A DNA stretch of 64,000 nt from assembly GCF_023074835.1 (NCBI RefSeq), contig NZ_JALLGW010000001.1:1364001-1428000 (forward strand). Direction: 5' to 3'. The position numbers and the translations under genes were made by a program. Of the stretch, positions 24,789-34,240 are shown piece by piece. This stretch comes from Halomarina salina (GTDB taxonomy: Archaea > Halobacteriota > Halobacteria > Halobacteriales > Haloarculaceae). How positions within the stretch are numbered: the first letter of the stretch is position 1; each line of letters begins with the position of its first letter. The notes under the pieces are model-generated. The model ran no database searches. It was given only the letters and a program-made list of their open reading frames with translations, and had not been told where the DNA came from.

Positions 24789-25435
24789 ACGCGATGACGC
24801 GCACCAAACTCTGTGGTATCACGTCGGCGAGCGACCGCGCGGCGGCCGTCGCCGCGGGTGCGGACGCCCTCGGCTTCGTCGTCGACGTGCCCGTCGACAC
24901 GCCGCGGGAACTCGCGCCCGGCACGGCCGCGGACCTCGTCGCGGACGTACCGCCGTTCGTCACCACCGTCCTCGTGACGATGCCCGAGGCACCTGGAGCC
25001 GCCGCCGACCTCGTCGAGACGGTCGGGACCGACGTGGTCCAGGTCCACGGCCTCGACCCGGCCGCCGTCTCGGACCTCGCGGCGACCACCGACGCCCGCG
25101 TCGTCGCCGCGACGGACCTCGACGGGGACCACGCGGGGTACGCTGCGGCGGCCGACGCCGTCCTCGTCGACTCGGTGGACGACGACGGTGCAGGCGGCAC
25201 CGGCGAGACGCACGACTGGACTCGCACGCGCGACCTCGTCAGAACGCTCGACGACGAGTACGGCACGCCCGTCGTCCTGGCTGGCGGGCTGACGCCCGAG
25301 AACGTCGCCGAGGCCGTCGAGACGGTCGGACCGTTCGCCGTCGACGTCGCCAGCGGCATCGAGGCCGCGCCGGGCGAGAAGGACGCCGAGGCGATGGCGG
25401 CGTTCGTCCGCGCCGCACGAGGTGACGAGACGTGA
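24785..25435 (+). CDS. trpF: Phosphoribosylanthranilate isomerase
   Basis: 216 aa TIM barrel. KLCGITSASDRAAAVAAGAD at the N-terminus holds the catalytic Cys, FVVDVPVDTPRE and VVQVHGLDP are central, and VVLAGGLTPENVAEAV with VDVASGIEAAPGEKD are the phosphate-binding C-terminal strands. The GTG start overlaps the trpD TGA by 4 nt; an ATG three codons on is the alternative. Confidence 0.95.
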   Translation: MNAMTRTKLCGITSASDRAAAVAAGADALGFVVDVPVDTPRELAPGTAADLVADVPPFVTTVLVTMPEAPGAAADLVETVGTDVVQVHGLDPAAVSDLAATTDARVVAATDLDGDHAGYAAAADAVLVDSVDDDGAGGTGETHDWTRTRDLVRTLDDEYGTPVVLAGGLTPENVAEAVETVGPFAVDVASGIEAAPGEKDAEAMAAFVRAARGDET

Positions 25436-27117
25436 CCGACCCCTCGGCGGACGCCGAGGGTGGGGCCGACGCAGCCGATGCCACCGCCGCACTCGACTGC
25501 TCGCGCGAGCGGTTCCGGGAGCTCGCCGGCGACGGCGAGGCCGTCGTCCACGCGACGGCGACGCTCGACGTGGCTGTCGAACCGCTCACCGCCTACGCCG
25601 CGCTCCGGGCGGCCCGCGATGGCGACTACGGCTTCCTGCTGGAGAGCGCCGAGAAGGTCGCCTCGTCGGACCCGAACGGCGCGTTCACGCCCTCCGAGGG
25701 CCTCGCGCCCGAGTCGGAGGAGGCGACCCGCCACGCCCGCTACTCGTACGTCTGCGTCGACCCGGCGGCGGTGGCGACGGTGGGACCTGCCAGCGGCGTC
25801 GAGGTGTTCGACGACCGGTACGCCGACCTCGGACTCGACGCCGGCGTCGCGGACGCCACCGACGGCGACGCCGACTCGCTCGACGAACTCCGGGCCGTGC
25901 TCCCGGACGTACCGACGCGCGGATTCCCCGAGAGCGACCGCCAGCGACTCACGGGCGGCCTCGTCGGCTTCCTCACCTACGAGGCGGTGTACGACCTCCA
26001 CCTGTCGGAGGTGGGCGTCGACCGCCCCGACACGGACACGCCGGACGCGCAGTTCGTCCTCGCCGACCGCGTGCTGGCGTTCGACCACGCGACGGACTCG
26101 CTGCAGGTCGTGTTCACGCCGCTCGTGCGCGAGGACGAGGATGTCGACGCCCTCTACGACGCCCTCGTCGCCGAGACCGAGCGCGTCCGGACGGTGCTGA
26201 CCGACGCGACGCCGCCCGACCTCGGCGGCTTCGTCCGCCACGACGAGCGTGCCGGCTCCCGCGAGACGTACGAGGAGGCCGTCCGCACCGCGAAGGAGCA
26301 CGTCCTCGACGGCGACGTCTACCAGGCGGTCGTCTCCCGCGAGCGCGAACTGACGGGCGAGATCGACCCGCTCGGCCTCTACGCGTCGCTGCGGGAGGTC
26401 AACCCCTCGCCGTACATGTTCGCCCTCGACTTCGGCGACCGACGACTCGTCGGCGCGAGCCCCGAGACGCTCGTCTCGGTGCGGGGCGACCGCGTCGTCG
26501 CCAACCCCATCGCCGGGACCTGCCCGCGCGGCGCCTCGCCCGTCGAGGACCGCCGTCTCGCCGGCGAACTCCTCGCCGACGAGAAGGAGCGCGCCGAACA
26601 CACCATGCTCGTGGACCTCGCGCGAAACGACGTGCGGGTCGTCTCCGAGCAGGGCAGCGTCCGCGTCGAGGAGTTCATGAACGTGCTGAAGTACAGCCAC
26701 GTCCAGCACATCGAGTCGACGGTGACCGGACGTCTCGCCGACGACGCTGACGCGTTCGACGCGACCCGCGCCTCGTTCCCCGCCGGAACGCTCTCGGGCG
26801 CGCCGAAGGTCCGCGCGATGGAACTCATCGACGACCTCGAACCCTCGCCTCGCGGCCTGTACGGCGGCGGCGTCGGTTACTACTCCTGGACCGGCGACGC
26901 CGACGTGGCCATCGTCATCCGGTCGGCGACGGTCGAACGCGCAGGTGACGCTCGCGACGGCCACGATACGGTCACCGTCCGCGCGGGTGCGGGTATCGTC
27001 GCCGACTCCGACCCCACCAGCGAGTACGAGGAGACCGAGTCGAAGATGCGCGGCGTGCTCGCGGCGCTGGAGGCCATCGAGGACGCTCCCCTCGACGACC
27101 CCGAGGTGCCGCGATGA
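25432..27117 (+). CDS. trpE: Anthranilate synthase component I
   Basis: Converts chorismate and ammonia to anthranilate. 561 aa with GTG start overlapping trpF. The C-terminal chorismate-binding half shows HVLDGDVYQAVVSRERELTG (near residue 290), NPIAGTCPRGASPVEDRRLA (near 358), ERAEHTMLVDLARNDVRVV (near 385), SGAPKVRAMELIDDLEP and RAGAGIVADSDPTSEYEET. The N-terminal domain, which usually carries the tryptophan feedback site (LLES-type motif), appears as GFLLESAEKVA. Confidence 0.96.
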   Translation: MTDPSADAEGGADAADATAALDCSRERFRELAGDGEAVVHATATLDVAVEPLTAYAALRAARDGDYGFLLESAEKVASSDPNGAFTPSEGLAPESEEATRHARYSYVCVDPAAVATVGPASGVEVFDDRYADLGLDAGVADATDGDADSLDELRAVLPDVPTRGFPESDRQRLTGGLVGFLTYEAVYDLHLSEVGVDRPDTDTPDAQFVLADRVLAFDHATDSLQVVFTPLVREDEDVDALYDALVAETERVRTVLTDATPPDLGGFVRHDERAGSRETYEEAVRTAKEHVLDGDVYQAVVSRERELTGEIDPLGLYASLREVNPSPYMFALDFGDRRLVGASPETLVSVRGDRVVANPIAGTCPRGASPVEDRRLAGELLADEKERAEHTMLVDLARNDVRVVSEQGSVRVEEFMNVLKYSHVQHIESTVTGRLADDADAFDATRASFPAGTLSGAPKVRAMELIDDLEPSPRGLYGGGVGYYSWTGDADVAIVIRSATVERAGDARDGHDTVTVRAGAGIVADSDPTSEYEETESKMRGVLAALEAIEDAPLDDPEVPR

Positions 27118-27719
27118 GCGTCCCGCGGACCCGGACGACCGACCGCTCGCGCGTGCTGTTCGTGGACAACTTCGACTCGTTCACCTACAACCTCGTCGAG
27201 TACGTCGGTGACTACGCGGACACCGAGGTCGTGCGCAACACCGCGTCGCTCGACGACGTGCGCGCGTACGACCCGGACGCCGTCGTCGTCTCGCCGGGGC
27301 CGGGCCACCCCGAGAACGACCGCGACGTGGGTGTGACGATGGACGTCCTCCGCGAGGTCAGTCCCGAGGTACCGACGCTCGGCGTCTGTCTCGGCCTCGA
27401 AGCGGCCGTCTACGCCTACGGCGGGACGGTCGGCCGCGCGCCCGACCCGGTCCACGGGAAGGCCCACGCCGTCGACCACGACGGCGAGGGCGTGTTCGCG
27501 GGACTCCCGTCGCCCCTGCGCGGTGGCCGGTACCACTCGCTCGTGGCGACCGAGGTGCCCGACTGCTTCGACGTTACCGCACGCACCGACGACGGCCTCG
27601 TGATGGGCGTCCGCCACCGCGAGTTCCCCATCGAGTGCGTCCAGTTCCACCCCGAGAGCGTGCTCACCGAGCGGGGACACGACGTGATAGCGAACTTCCT
27701 GCGACTGGCGACGGCGTAA
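27114..27719 (+). CDS. trpG: Anthranilate synthase component II (glutamine amidotransferase)
   Basis: Supplies ammonia to TrpE. 201 aa class I amidotransferase: FVDNFDSFTYNLVEYVG near the start, VVSPGPGHPEN (oxyanion region), nucleophile Cys in LGVCLGLEAAVYAYGG, and catalytic His-x-Glu in ECVQFHPESVLTERG. The residues after the nucleophile are LE rather than the common HQ. The ATG overlaps the trpE stop (ATGA), completing trpDFEG. Confidence 0.95.
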   Translation: MSVPRTRTTDRSRVLFVDNFDSFTYNLVEYVGDYADTEVVRNTASLDDVRAYDPDAVVVSPGPGHPENDRDVGVTMDVLREVSPEVPTLGVCLGLEAAVYAYGGTVGRAPDPVHGKAHAVDHDGEGVFAGLPSPLRGGRYHSLVATEVPDCFDVTARTDDGLVMGVRHREFPIECVQFHPESVLTERGHDVIANFLRLATA

Positions 27720-27882
27720 CCGGAACCCACCGCTCCAGGCCTCTTTCGACCGCTCCCGTCCTCGCCTCGCCGCTTCTCTGCAGCGTCCGTCAGCGAGTGG
27801 ACTCGGGTCCTCCCGACGACCACACGACGACCCGGTGTGCCAGACAGGGCTATCTCCACCGAGCGACTACTCGTCGTGGTAT

Positions 27883-28371
27883 ATGGTCACTACCACCACT
27901 GTCGCCGAGGCGAACGTCGAGACCCAGCGACGGCTCGTCGCCGAGGTCTGGAACGACCGGAACCCGGACGCAGCCCACGAGTTCTTCGCCGAGGGATGCG
28001 TCGCCTACGACCCGACCGCTCCCGAGGCGATACGCGGTCCCGAGGGGTACGCGGCGTACGTCCGGGACACGCTCCGCGCGTTCCCGAACTTCCACGTCGA
28101 CCTGCACGCCGTCGTCGCCGACGGGAACCGGGTGATGACCCACTACACGGTCTCGGGGAAGAACGACGGTCCGTTCGGCCCGCTGCCGCCGACCGGGCGG
28201 TTCGTGGAGATGGAGGGGATGTCCACCGTGCGCTACGTCGACGGGCGAATCATCGAACTCCGGGAGTTCGTCGACACGGCGGCGCTCCGCCGACAGCTCG
28301 GGCTGTCGTTCCCGGCGGTCCTGCTCACGCTCCCGCGACTCGCGCTCCGGGAGGTTCGGCGTCGACGGTAG
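27883..28371 (+). CDS. SnoaL-like ester cyclase family protein
   Basis: 162 aa from ATG (MVTTTTVAEANVE). NTF2-like cone fold: RRLVAEVWNDRNPDAAHEFF, YVRDTLRAFPNFHVDLHAVVADGNRVMTHYTVSGKNDGPF and EMEGMSTVRYVDGRIIELREFVD match the SnoaL/ester cyclase domain. Members range from polyketide cyclases to proteins of unknown role, so the substrate is not assignable. A basic C-terminal helix (LPRLALREVRRRR) is unusual for a halophile. Confidence 0.82.
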   Translation: MVTTTTVAEANVETQRRLVAEVWNDRNPDAAHEFFAEGCVAYDPTAPEAIRGPEGYAAYVRDTLRAFPNFHVDLHAVVADGNRVMTHYTVSGKNDGPFGPLPPTGRFVEMEGMSTVRYVDGRIIELREFVDTAALRRQLGLSFPAVLLTLPRLALREVRRRR

Positions 28372-28395
28372 CGTGCGGTGGTGTGACGCCCTCGC

Positions 28396-28584
28396 CTAGG
28401 GGAACAGCGCCGCGACCTCCGGCACGCCGGCCATCCAGAGGACGACGAGTGCGACGAGTGCGACGAGGGCTACCTTGAACGCGACGCGGAGGGCGAGTCT
28501 AGCGACGAGCAGGACGACGACCAGCGCCACCACCGCGACGAGGAGGTCCGGCGCGGCGACCGGTCCGAACAGCGAGGTGACCAT
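28396..28584 (-). CDS. Small two-helix membrane protein
   Basis: 62 aa, nearly all hydrophobic: helix 1 around DLLVAVVALVVVLLVARLAL and helix 2 around VALVALVALVVLWMAGV. A TATA-like ATTTATCTC on the minus strand near 28603-28611 lies about 25 nt before the ATG, supporting a leaderless gene. Function unknown. Confidence 0.6.
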   Translation of the reverse strand: MVTSLFGPVAAPDLLVAVVALVVVLLVARLALRVAFKVALVALVALVVLWMAGVPEVAALFP

Positions 28585-28962
28585 GTGGCCGCTTGACCGA
28601 CGTCGGAGATAAATCCGTCGGCGCTCGGGAATGACTCCCCGTCGAACACCCTACGCTTTCGACTCGAACCCTCGTCCACTGGTGCGGTTTTCTCGTCGCG
28701 GTGGCACTTTCACCGTGGTCCAACAACGGTTATACTCGGGCCATTCCTGTCTCCACTTGTGCGCCGTCGGTCGCTCGCAATCCGGCCGACGGCCCGGACA
28801 CACCACACTGAATCGACCAGCGAACTCTCCGAACAACGCCGAACCGACCAGCAAAATCTCCGGACCCGATGGGTTGAACTTGCTGGACGGTAAGCACTCG
28901 TCGTTACCGATGACTGGACTCACTATCACGCCGACCACCGTATCGACCGCCGCGGGGGGCCT
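28585..28962. other. Long intergenic region upstream of nrdJ
   Basis: 378 bases with no credible gene. The minus side carries the promoter of the small membrane protein. On the plus side CGGTTATACTCGG near 28728-28740 is the best TATA-like sequence, which would give an nrdJ leader of about 200 nt. A cobalamin-dependent enzyme follows, but I see no recognisable cobalamin-riboswitch core. Confidence 0.45.
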
Positions 28963-31900
28963 ATGAGCAAGGCCGACCTCTCCGCGGACGAACTCGTCTT
29001 GCCCGTCAAACGCACGGACGGGGTGACGCTCGCCGACCGGATGACGAGCAACGCCTACGACAACATCCTGCCCGCGCGCTACCTCCAGCGCGACGCCGAC
29101 GGCGAACTCGTCGAGACGCAGGAGGACCTGTTCGTCCGCGTCGCGAAGAACGTCGCGCTCGCCGAGGCCGTCTTCGAGGCCGAGAAGCGCGACGAGACGG
29201 TCACCGTCACGCCCGCGCAGTTGAAGCCCGACCACCCGCGACGCGACGAACTCGCCGCCGATGTCTTCGGAGCGGGTACCACCGCCGACACGGACACCGA
29301 GACCGACCTCTCCGTCTACAACGTCTCGAAGTTCGCCTACGACACCGTCGTCCCCGAACTCGACGACGAGATTCGGACGCACGTCGAGGACGTCCGCGCG
29401 GACTTCCAGGAGGCGATGGAACGGCTCTCGTTCGTCCCCAACTCGCCGACGCTGATGAACGCGGGCGGTGAACTCCAGCAGCTCTCCGCCTGCTTCGTCG
29501 ACTCGCCCGAGGACGATCTGACCGACATCCACCAGACCGCCAAGGAGGCTGCCGAGGTCTTCCAGTCGGGCGGCGGGATGGGCTACGCGTTCTGGCGACT
29601 CCGGCCGTTCGGCGACGCCGTCGGTTCGACCGGCGGTATCGCGTCGGGTCCCATCACGTTCATGCGGACGTTCGACCAGATGTGCGAGACCATCGCGCAG
29701 GGGGGCACCCGGCGCGGCGCACAGATGGGCGTCATGCGCGTCAGCCACCCCGACGTCATCGAGTTCATCCACGCGAAGAACAAGGACGTGAGCCTCGCGC
29801 ACTGCCTGCGACTCAACGACCCCGACGACTACACCTACACCAGTTTCTCCGAGGCGCTGGAGGAGGCTCGCGGCCTCATCGACGACGACGGCCGCGTCCC
29901 CAAACACCTCCGCAACGCCGTCGAGGGCCACCTCTCTAACTTCAACATCTCCGTCGGCGTCACGGACGAGTTCATGGACGCGCTCTACGAGGGCGAGGAG
30001 TACGTCTTCGAGAACCCGCGCACGGAGGAGCCACACGTCGCGACGCCCGAGACCAAGGAGATGTACTCGCGCTACGGTCTCGGCGAGTACATCGAACCGG
30101 GCGAGGTCATGTCCATCCCCGCCGACGTGCTCTGGGACCGCATCGTCTCCGGCGCACACGAGAACGGCGAACCGGGCGTCATCTACCTCGAACGCGTCAA
30201 CAAGGAGCACTCCTTCGACGTCGAGGAGCACCCCGACCACCGAATCCTCGCGACGAACCCGTGTGGCGAGCAGCCACTGGAGGAGTACGAGGCGTGCAAC
30301 CTCGGGCACATCAACCTCTCGACCATCGTCGCCGAGGACGCCCCCGACTGGCGCGTCTTCCGCGAGAACCACGACGGCGACCTCGACTCGGCCGTCGAGG
30401 CGTTCCTGGCGGAGGCCATCGACACCGAGGAGTTCGACCGTCGCATCGAACTCGGGACGCGGTTCCTGGAGGACGTCGTCACGATGTCGGACTTCCCGGT
30501 CCAGAAGATCGAGGACAAGGTCCGCGCGATGCGGAAGATCGGACTCGGCGTCATGGGCCTCGCACAGCTCTACATCCAGCTGGGCATCCGCTACGGCAGC
30601 GACGAGGGCAACGAGGTCGCCCGACAGCTGATGACCCACATCAACCACGGCTCGAAGGCCGCCTCCCACGACCTCGCCGAGGAGCGCGGCCCCTTCGAGG
30701 ACTACGAGGACTCGAAGTACGCGAACCCCACGCAGTACCGCGAGTGGTTCGAGCACCAGACCGGCGAGTCCGCCGACGACTGGGCGGACGGCTACCCGAT
30801 GCGCAACCACAACACGACCACCATCGCGCCCACGGGGACCACGTCGATGGTCGGCAACACGACGGGTGGCTGTGAGCCCATCTACAACGTCGCGTACTAC
30901 AAGAACGTCTCCGACGACGTGCAGGGCGACGAGATGCTCGTCGAGTTCGACGACTACTTCCTGCGCACGCTGGAGGCCAACGACATCGACGCCGAGGAGG
31001 TCAAGCGCGAGGCCCAGGAGCAGATGGCGACCAACGAGTTCGACGGCGTCGAGGGGCTGGAGACGGTCCCGAACGCTATCGGCGAGCTGTTCGTCGTCAC
31101 CGCCGACCTCTCGGGCAAGCAGCACGCTGCGGTCCAGTGTGCCTGCCAGGAGGGCGTCGACTCCGCCATCTCGAAGACCTGCAACTTCCCGAACTCCGCC
31201 TCGAAGGAGGACATGGACGAGGTGTACCGCTACATCTACGACCACGGCGGGAAGGGCGTCACCGTCTACCGCGACGGCACCCGCTCGAAGCAGGTGCTGA
31301 CCACGCGCGCGGACAACGCCGAGTTCGCCGACGAGGAGGAGGCCGCCGAGGCCATCGTCTCCCAGATCGAGGAGGTGTTCGGCGGCCTCGACGGGTTCCT
31401 CGACGACGAGAACGTCCGTGCGGCGCTCGACACGGAGGTCGACGCCGTCATCGGCGGCGCGGCCGCCCCGGACTACGCCGAGAAGCAGGCCCGTCCCGAC
31501 GTGCTCCACGGCGTCACCCAGCGCATCGACACGGGCTACGGCAAGGTGTACGTCAACATCAACGAGGACGACCACGGCCGCCCGTTCGAACTGTTCGCGA
31601 ACATCGGTCACTCCGGCGGGTTCACCAACTCCTTCACCGAGGCGCTGGCGAAGGTCATCTCGACGGCCCTGCGCTCCGGTGTCGACCCAGAGGAGATCGT
31701 CGACGAACTGCAGGGCACCCGTAGCCCGAAGGTGGCGTGGGACAAGGGCGAGCAGATCCAGTCCATCCCCGACGCCATCGGGACGGCGATGCGCCGCTAC
31801 CTCGACGACGAGATCGACAAGCCGTACCCCAAACAGCAGAACCTCACCGAACTCGCGGAGGGCGACGCGGACGCACCCGAAACCGACGGCGGGGTCGCCG

Positions 31901-32076
31901 CCGAGGCCGGTCTCGCCGCCCAGGACGACACCGCCACCGACGAGAACCAGGACATCACGAAGGACCTCATCGCCGCCGGCGAGAGCCCCGAGTGCCCGAC
32001 CTGCGGGTCGATGTCGCTGTACATGAGCGAGGGCTGCAAGACCTGCCAGTCGTGTGGCTGGTCGGAGTGCTCGTAA
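28963..32076 (+). CDS. nrdJ: Adenosylcobalamin-dependent (class II) ribonucleoside-diphosphate reductase
   Basis: Makes deoxyribonucleotides using B12. 1037 aa. Active-site features: first redox Cys in LSACFVDSPED near residue 173, the N-C-E radical motif ILATNPCGEQPLEEYEACNL near 430, and SPTLMNAGG plus QGGTRRGAQMGVM upstream. The C-terminus has a CPTCGSMSLYMSEGC...CQSCGW zinc-ribbon/redox tail. No intein interrupts the usual sites. It is a monocistronic gene. Confidence 0.97.
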   Translation: MSKADLSADELVLPVKRTDGVTLADRMTSNAYDNILPARYLQRDADGELVETQEDLFVRVAKNVALAEAVFEAEKRDETVTVTPAQLKPDHPRRDELAADVFGAGTTADTDTETDLSVYNVSKFAYDTVVPELDDEIRTHVEDVRADFQEAMERLSFVPNSPTLMNAGGELQQLSACFVDSPEDDLTDIHQTAKEAAEVFQSGGGMGYAFWRLRPFGDAVGSTGGIASGPITFMRTFDQMCETIAQGGTRRGAQMGVMRVSHPDVIEFIHAKNKDVSLAHCLRLNDPDDYTYTSFSEALEEARGLIDDDGRVPKHLRNAVEGHLSNFNISVGVTDEFMDALYEGEEYVFENPRTEEPHVATPETKEMYSRYGLGEYIEPGEVMSIPADVLWDRIVSGAHENGEPGVIYLERVNKEHSFDVEEHPDHRILATNPCGEQPLEEYEACNLGHINLSTIVAEDAPDWRVFRENHDGDLDSAVEAFLAEAIDTEEFDRRIELGTRFLEDVVTMSDFPVQKIEDKVRAMRKIGLGVMGLAQLYIQLGIRYGSDEGNEVARQLMTHINHGSKAASHDLAEERGPFEDYEDSKYANPTQYREWFEHQTGESADDWADGYPMRNHNTTTIAPTGTTSMVGNTTGGCEPIYNVAYYKNVSDDVQGDEMLVEFDDYFLRTLEANDIDAEEVKREAQEQMATNEFDGVEGLETVPNAIGELFVVTADLSGKQHAAVQCACQEGVDSAISKTCNFPNSASKEDMDEVYRYIYDHGGKGVTVYRDGTRSKQVLTTRADNAEFADEEEAAEAIVSQIEEVFGGLDGFLDDENVRAALDTEVDAVIGGAAAPDYAEKQARPDVLHGVTQRIDTGYGKVYVNINEDDHGRPFELFANIGHSGGFTNSFTEALAKVISTALRSGVDPEEIVDELQGTRSPKVAWDKGEQIQSIPDAIGTAMRRYLDDEIDKPYPKQQNLTELAEGDADAPETDGGVAAEAGLAAQDDTATDENQDITKDLIAAGESPECPTCGSMSLYMSEGCKTCQSCGWSECS

Positions 32077-32191
32077 GCTGAACTGAGGCGTCTGGACTAC
32101 ACTTCTTCCCGTCTTTTACGAACCTCCCGAGCGGTAGTGCTGTCTCGTCTCGACTGCCGTTAGCGGTGGCTGGCGCACGCCGCCGGTCGGT

Positions 32192-33529
32192 CTACTCGCT
32201 CTCGAAGGCGACGACGCCGTGCTCGGTCTGGACGTACAGTCGACCGCCAGCGACGACTGGCTCGCCGACGGCATCCGGTGGGAGGTCGTACGTCGCCTGT
32301 CGCTCGCCACTGGCGAGGTCGAAGACGCGAAGTGAGGCTCCCTCACGACCCCACTGTGTGTGGGTGAGGTAGAGTCGGTCGCCCGCGACCGTCGGTGTCG
32401 AGTACACGTCGCCGCCTCCCTCGTCCTCGCCCACGAACTCCCACCGCTGGTCACCCGTCGCGGTGTCGTAGGCGACGACGCGGTCGGGGTCGACCCCGTA
32501 GAACCCGACGCAGGTGAGGACGACGTCGTCGGTCACCGCGCCGACGGTGAACTCGCCGCGGTCTCGCCCACTCTCGTCGTCTGTCGTTCCGAGGTCGTGC
32601 TCGACCGACCAGACGGATTCGCGTCGGTCGACGTCGAACGCATCCAACCGCGTGTGGAGTTGCTCCTCGCCGGTCGGTGTGAGCGTGTAGAGTCGCCCGT
32701 CATGGAAGGGAACCGTCTCCTGGGTCGGCTGGGTGCTGCCCCAGCGCCGCTCACCCGAACGGGCGTCGAACGCGAGCAGGTGGTCCTCACCGTCGCCGGC
32801 GAACTGGCCGTAGTAGACGTCGTCCGGGCCGACCGTCGCCATCCACGGAATCGAACCAGCGACGTCCTGAGCCCACCACTGTTCGCCGGTTCGAGGGTCG
32901 AGTGCGGCGAACCGGCTCTCGTCACGCTCGGCGAGCGGTTCCGAGACGTGGACCAGACCGTGGGCGGGAACCGCCGTCCTGGCCTGGCGGAGGTCGAACC
33001 GTTTCGACCAGAGAACCTGACCATCGGCAGCATTGAGGGCGTAGAGGGTCGTTCCGTCGTCACTCGTGGCATCCACGAAAACCGTTTCACCAGCGACTGT
33101 GGCCTGTGGGCCGACGATGGCGGCGTCGTCCCCACCCTGCACGAAGCGCCATCGCTCCGCACCGGTCCGTGCATCGATGGCGAGGAGCCGAATCGGAAAC
33201 CGTCGGCCGTAATCGACGACCTGTGTGAGGTACACCTGTCCGTCGGCGACGACCGGTGTCGCCTGGTGGCCCACGTCTCTGCTGTCGAATGACGCCGACC
33301 ACGTCCGCTGGAGTGGTCCGTCGGGTGCGGCCTCGGCGGGGGCCGCGTTCGTGTTGGCGGCGTCGTAGTTCGGCTGTGGCCAGTCGGTCGGCTCGTGGAG
33401 GAACGGGACTGGTGCCTCGGGCGTGGACTGGTCGTCGCCGTCGTCGTCGGAGAACGACGGCACGGAGCTACACCCGGCAGTCAACGCGACACCGCACGTC
33501 GCGAGCACCTGCCGGCGGGAGGGCGACAT
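32192..33529 (-). CDS. TAT-exported lipoprotein with PQQ-type beta-propeller
   Basis: 445 aa. The N-terminus SRRQVLATCGVALTAGC combines a twin-arginine signal with a lipobox Cys near residue 20. The mature part is a beta-propeller of PQQ/PQQ-like repeats, each with the xxxDxxTGxxxW blade end: AIDARTGAERWRF, ALNAADGQVLWSK, ALDPRTGEQWWAQD, AFDARSGERRWG and AYDTATGDQRWEF. No enzymatic active-site set is evident. It probably acts at the cell surface. Confidence 0.9.
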   Translation of the reverse strand: MSPSRRQVLATCGVALTAGCSSVPSFSDDDGDDQSTPEAPVPFLHEPTDWPQPNYDAANTNAAPAEAAPDGPLQRTWSASFDSRDVGHQATPVVADGQVYLTQVVDYGRRFPIRLLAIDARTGAERWRFVQGGDDAAIVGPQATVAGETVFVDATSDDGTTLYALNAADGQVLWSKRFDLRQARTAVPAHGLVHVSEPLAERDESRFAALDPRTGEQWWAQDVAGSIPWMATVGPDDVYYGQFAGDGEDHLLAFDARSGERRWGSTQPTQETVPFHDGRLYTLTPTGEEQLHTRLDAFDVDRRESVWSVEHDLGTTDDESGRDRGEFTVGAVTDDVVLTCVGFYGVDPDRVVAYDTATGDQRWEFVGEDEGGGDVYSTPTVAGDRLYLTHTQWGREGASLRVFDLASGERQATYDLPPDAVGEPVVAGGRLYVQTEHGVVAFESE

Positions 33530-33583
33530 AGGGTCGCCTTCGTTTGGGGTAGAATAAGTCTGTGGACTGACGAGTCCGCCCGA

Positions 33584-33883
33584 CTACTTCACCGTCACGT
33601 ACGTCAGGAACGTCAGCGCCAGCGCCTGCAACCCGCGCAGGAGGGCGACGACCTGTTCGACGCCTGGGTCCATCGCGTACAGCGACTGCATGCTGAAGAA
33701 GAAGTAGACGGCGACTGCGTTCTCGACGAACATCACCGCGCCGAACGCGACGAGGCCGGCGACCATCCCCGACCGGAACGTCCGGTAGTTGCGGAGCCAG
33801 ATAGCGGTCAGCACGCCCAGCAGGAGGAGGTTGACCCCGGCGAGGGCGGTGGCGAGCAGCATCCAGGAACCCATCTCGGCCAT
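33584..33883 (-). CDS. Small membrane protein paired with HTH regulator (DUF7521-like)
   Basis: 99 aa with three hydrophobic helices: MLLATALAGVNLLLLGVLTAIWL, GLVAFGAVMFVENAVAVYFFF and LRGLQALALTFLTYVTVK. Its ATG shares a base with the stop of the winged-helix gene directly upstream, so the two form one unit. A second such pair lies at 61.7-62.4 kb. This looks like the haloarchaeal DUF7521 family. Function unknown. Confidence 0.75.
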   Translation of the reverse strand: MAEMGSWMLLATALAGVNLLLLGVLTAIWLRNYRTFRSGMVAGLVAFGAVMFVENAVAVYFFFSMQSLYAMDPGVEQVVALLRGLQALALTFLTYVTVK

Positions 33884-34155
33884 CAGATGTGCTCCGTGAT
33901 TGCCTCGAAGCGGTCGCGGTGGCGTTCGAAGCGGTCGGTGAGGAAGTACAGTTTCCCGTAGTCACCGCCGCCGGTCTCGACGACGTCGTGTTCCAGTAGC
34001 ATGTCCAGGTGGTGTCGAACGGTGTTGTAGTCCACGTTCAGGCACTCCGAGAGCTGGTTGGCGTTGCGGGGGCGCTCGGAGAGGGCTCGGATGATGCGCG
34101 CCCGGTTCGCGCCGCCGCGGGTCCCGACGAGCAGGTACCAGAGTGCCTTCTCCAT
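33883..34155 (-). CDS. ArsR-like winged-helix regulator
   Basis: 90 aa. Single winged helix: ANRARIIRALSERPRNANQLSECLNVDYNTVRHHLDMLLEHDVVETGGGDYGKLYFLTD has the recognition helix VDYNTVRHHLDML. It is the first gene of a two-gene unit with the three-helix membrane protein, suggesting that DNA binding responds to a membrane signal or that it controls its own operon. Confidence 0.85.
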   Translation of the reverse strand: MEKALWYLLVGTRGGANRARIIRALSERPRNANQLSECLNVDYNTVRHHLDMLLEHDVVETGGGDYGKLYFLTDRFERHRDRFEAITEHI

Positions 34156-34240
34156 CCGTCAGTACGGGTCGCTCGCGTCGTGGTAACTCCATCGGTCGTG
34201 AACAGAGCGCTGTCGGGCGCTCGCGCTCGGTAGCACCTGA

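Noticed and set aside
28585-28962. Cobalamin riboswitch before the B12-dependent reductase
   Set aside because: I could not find the conserved B12-box core or its helices, and these switches are not usual in haloarchaea.
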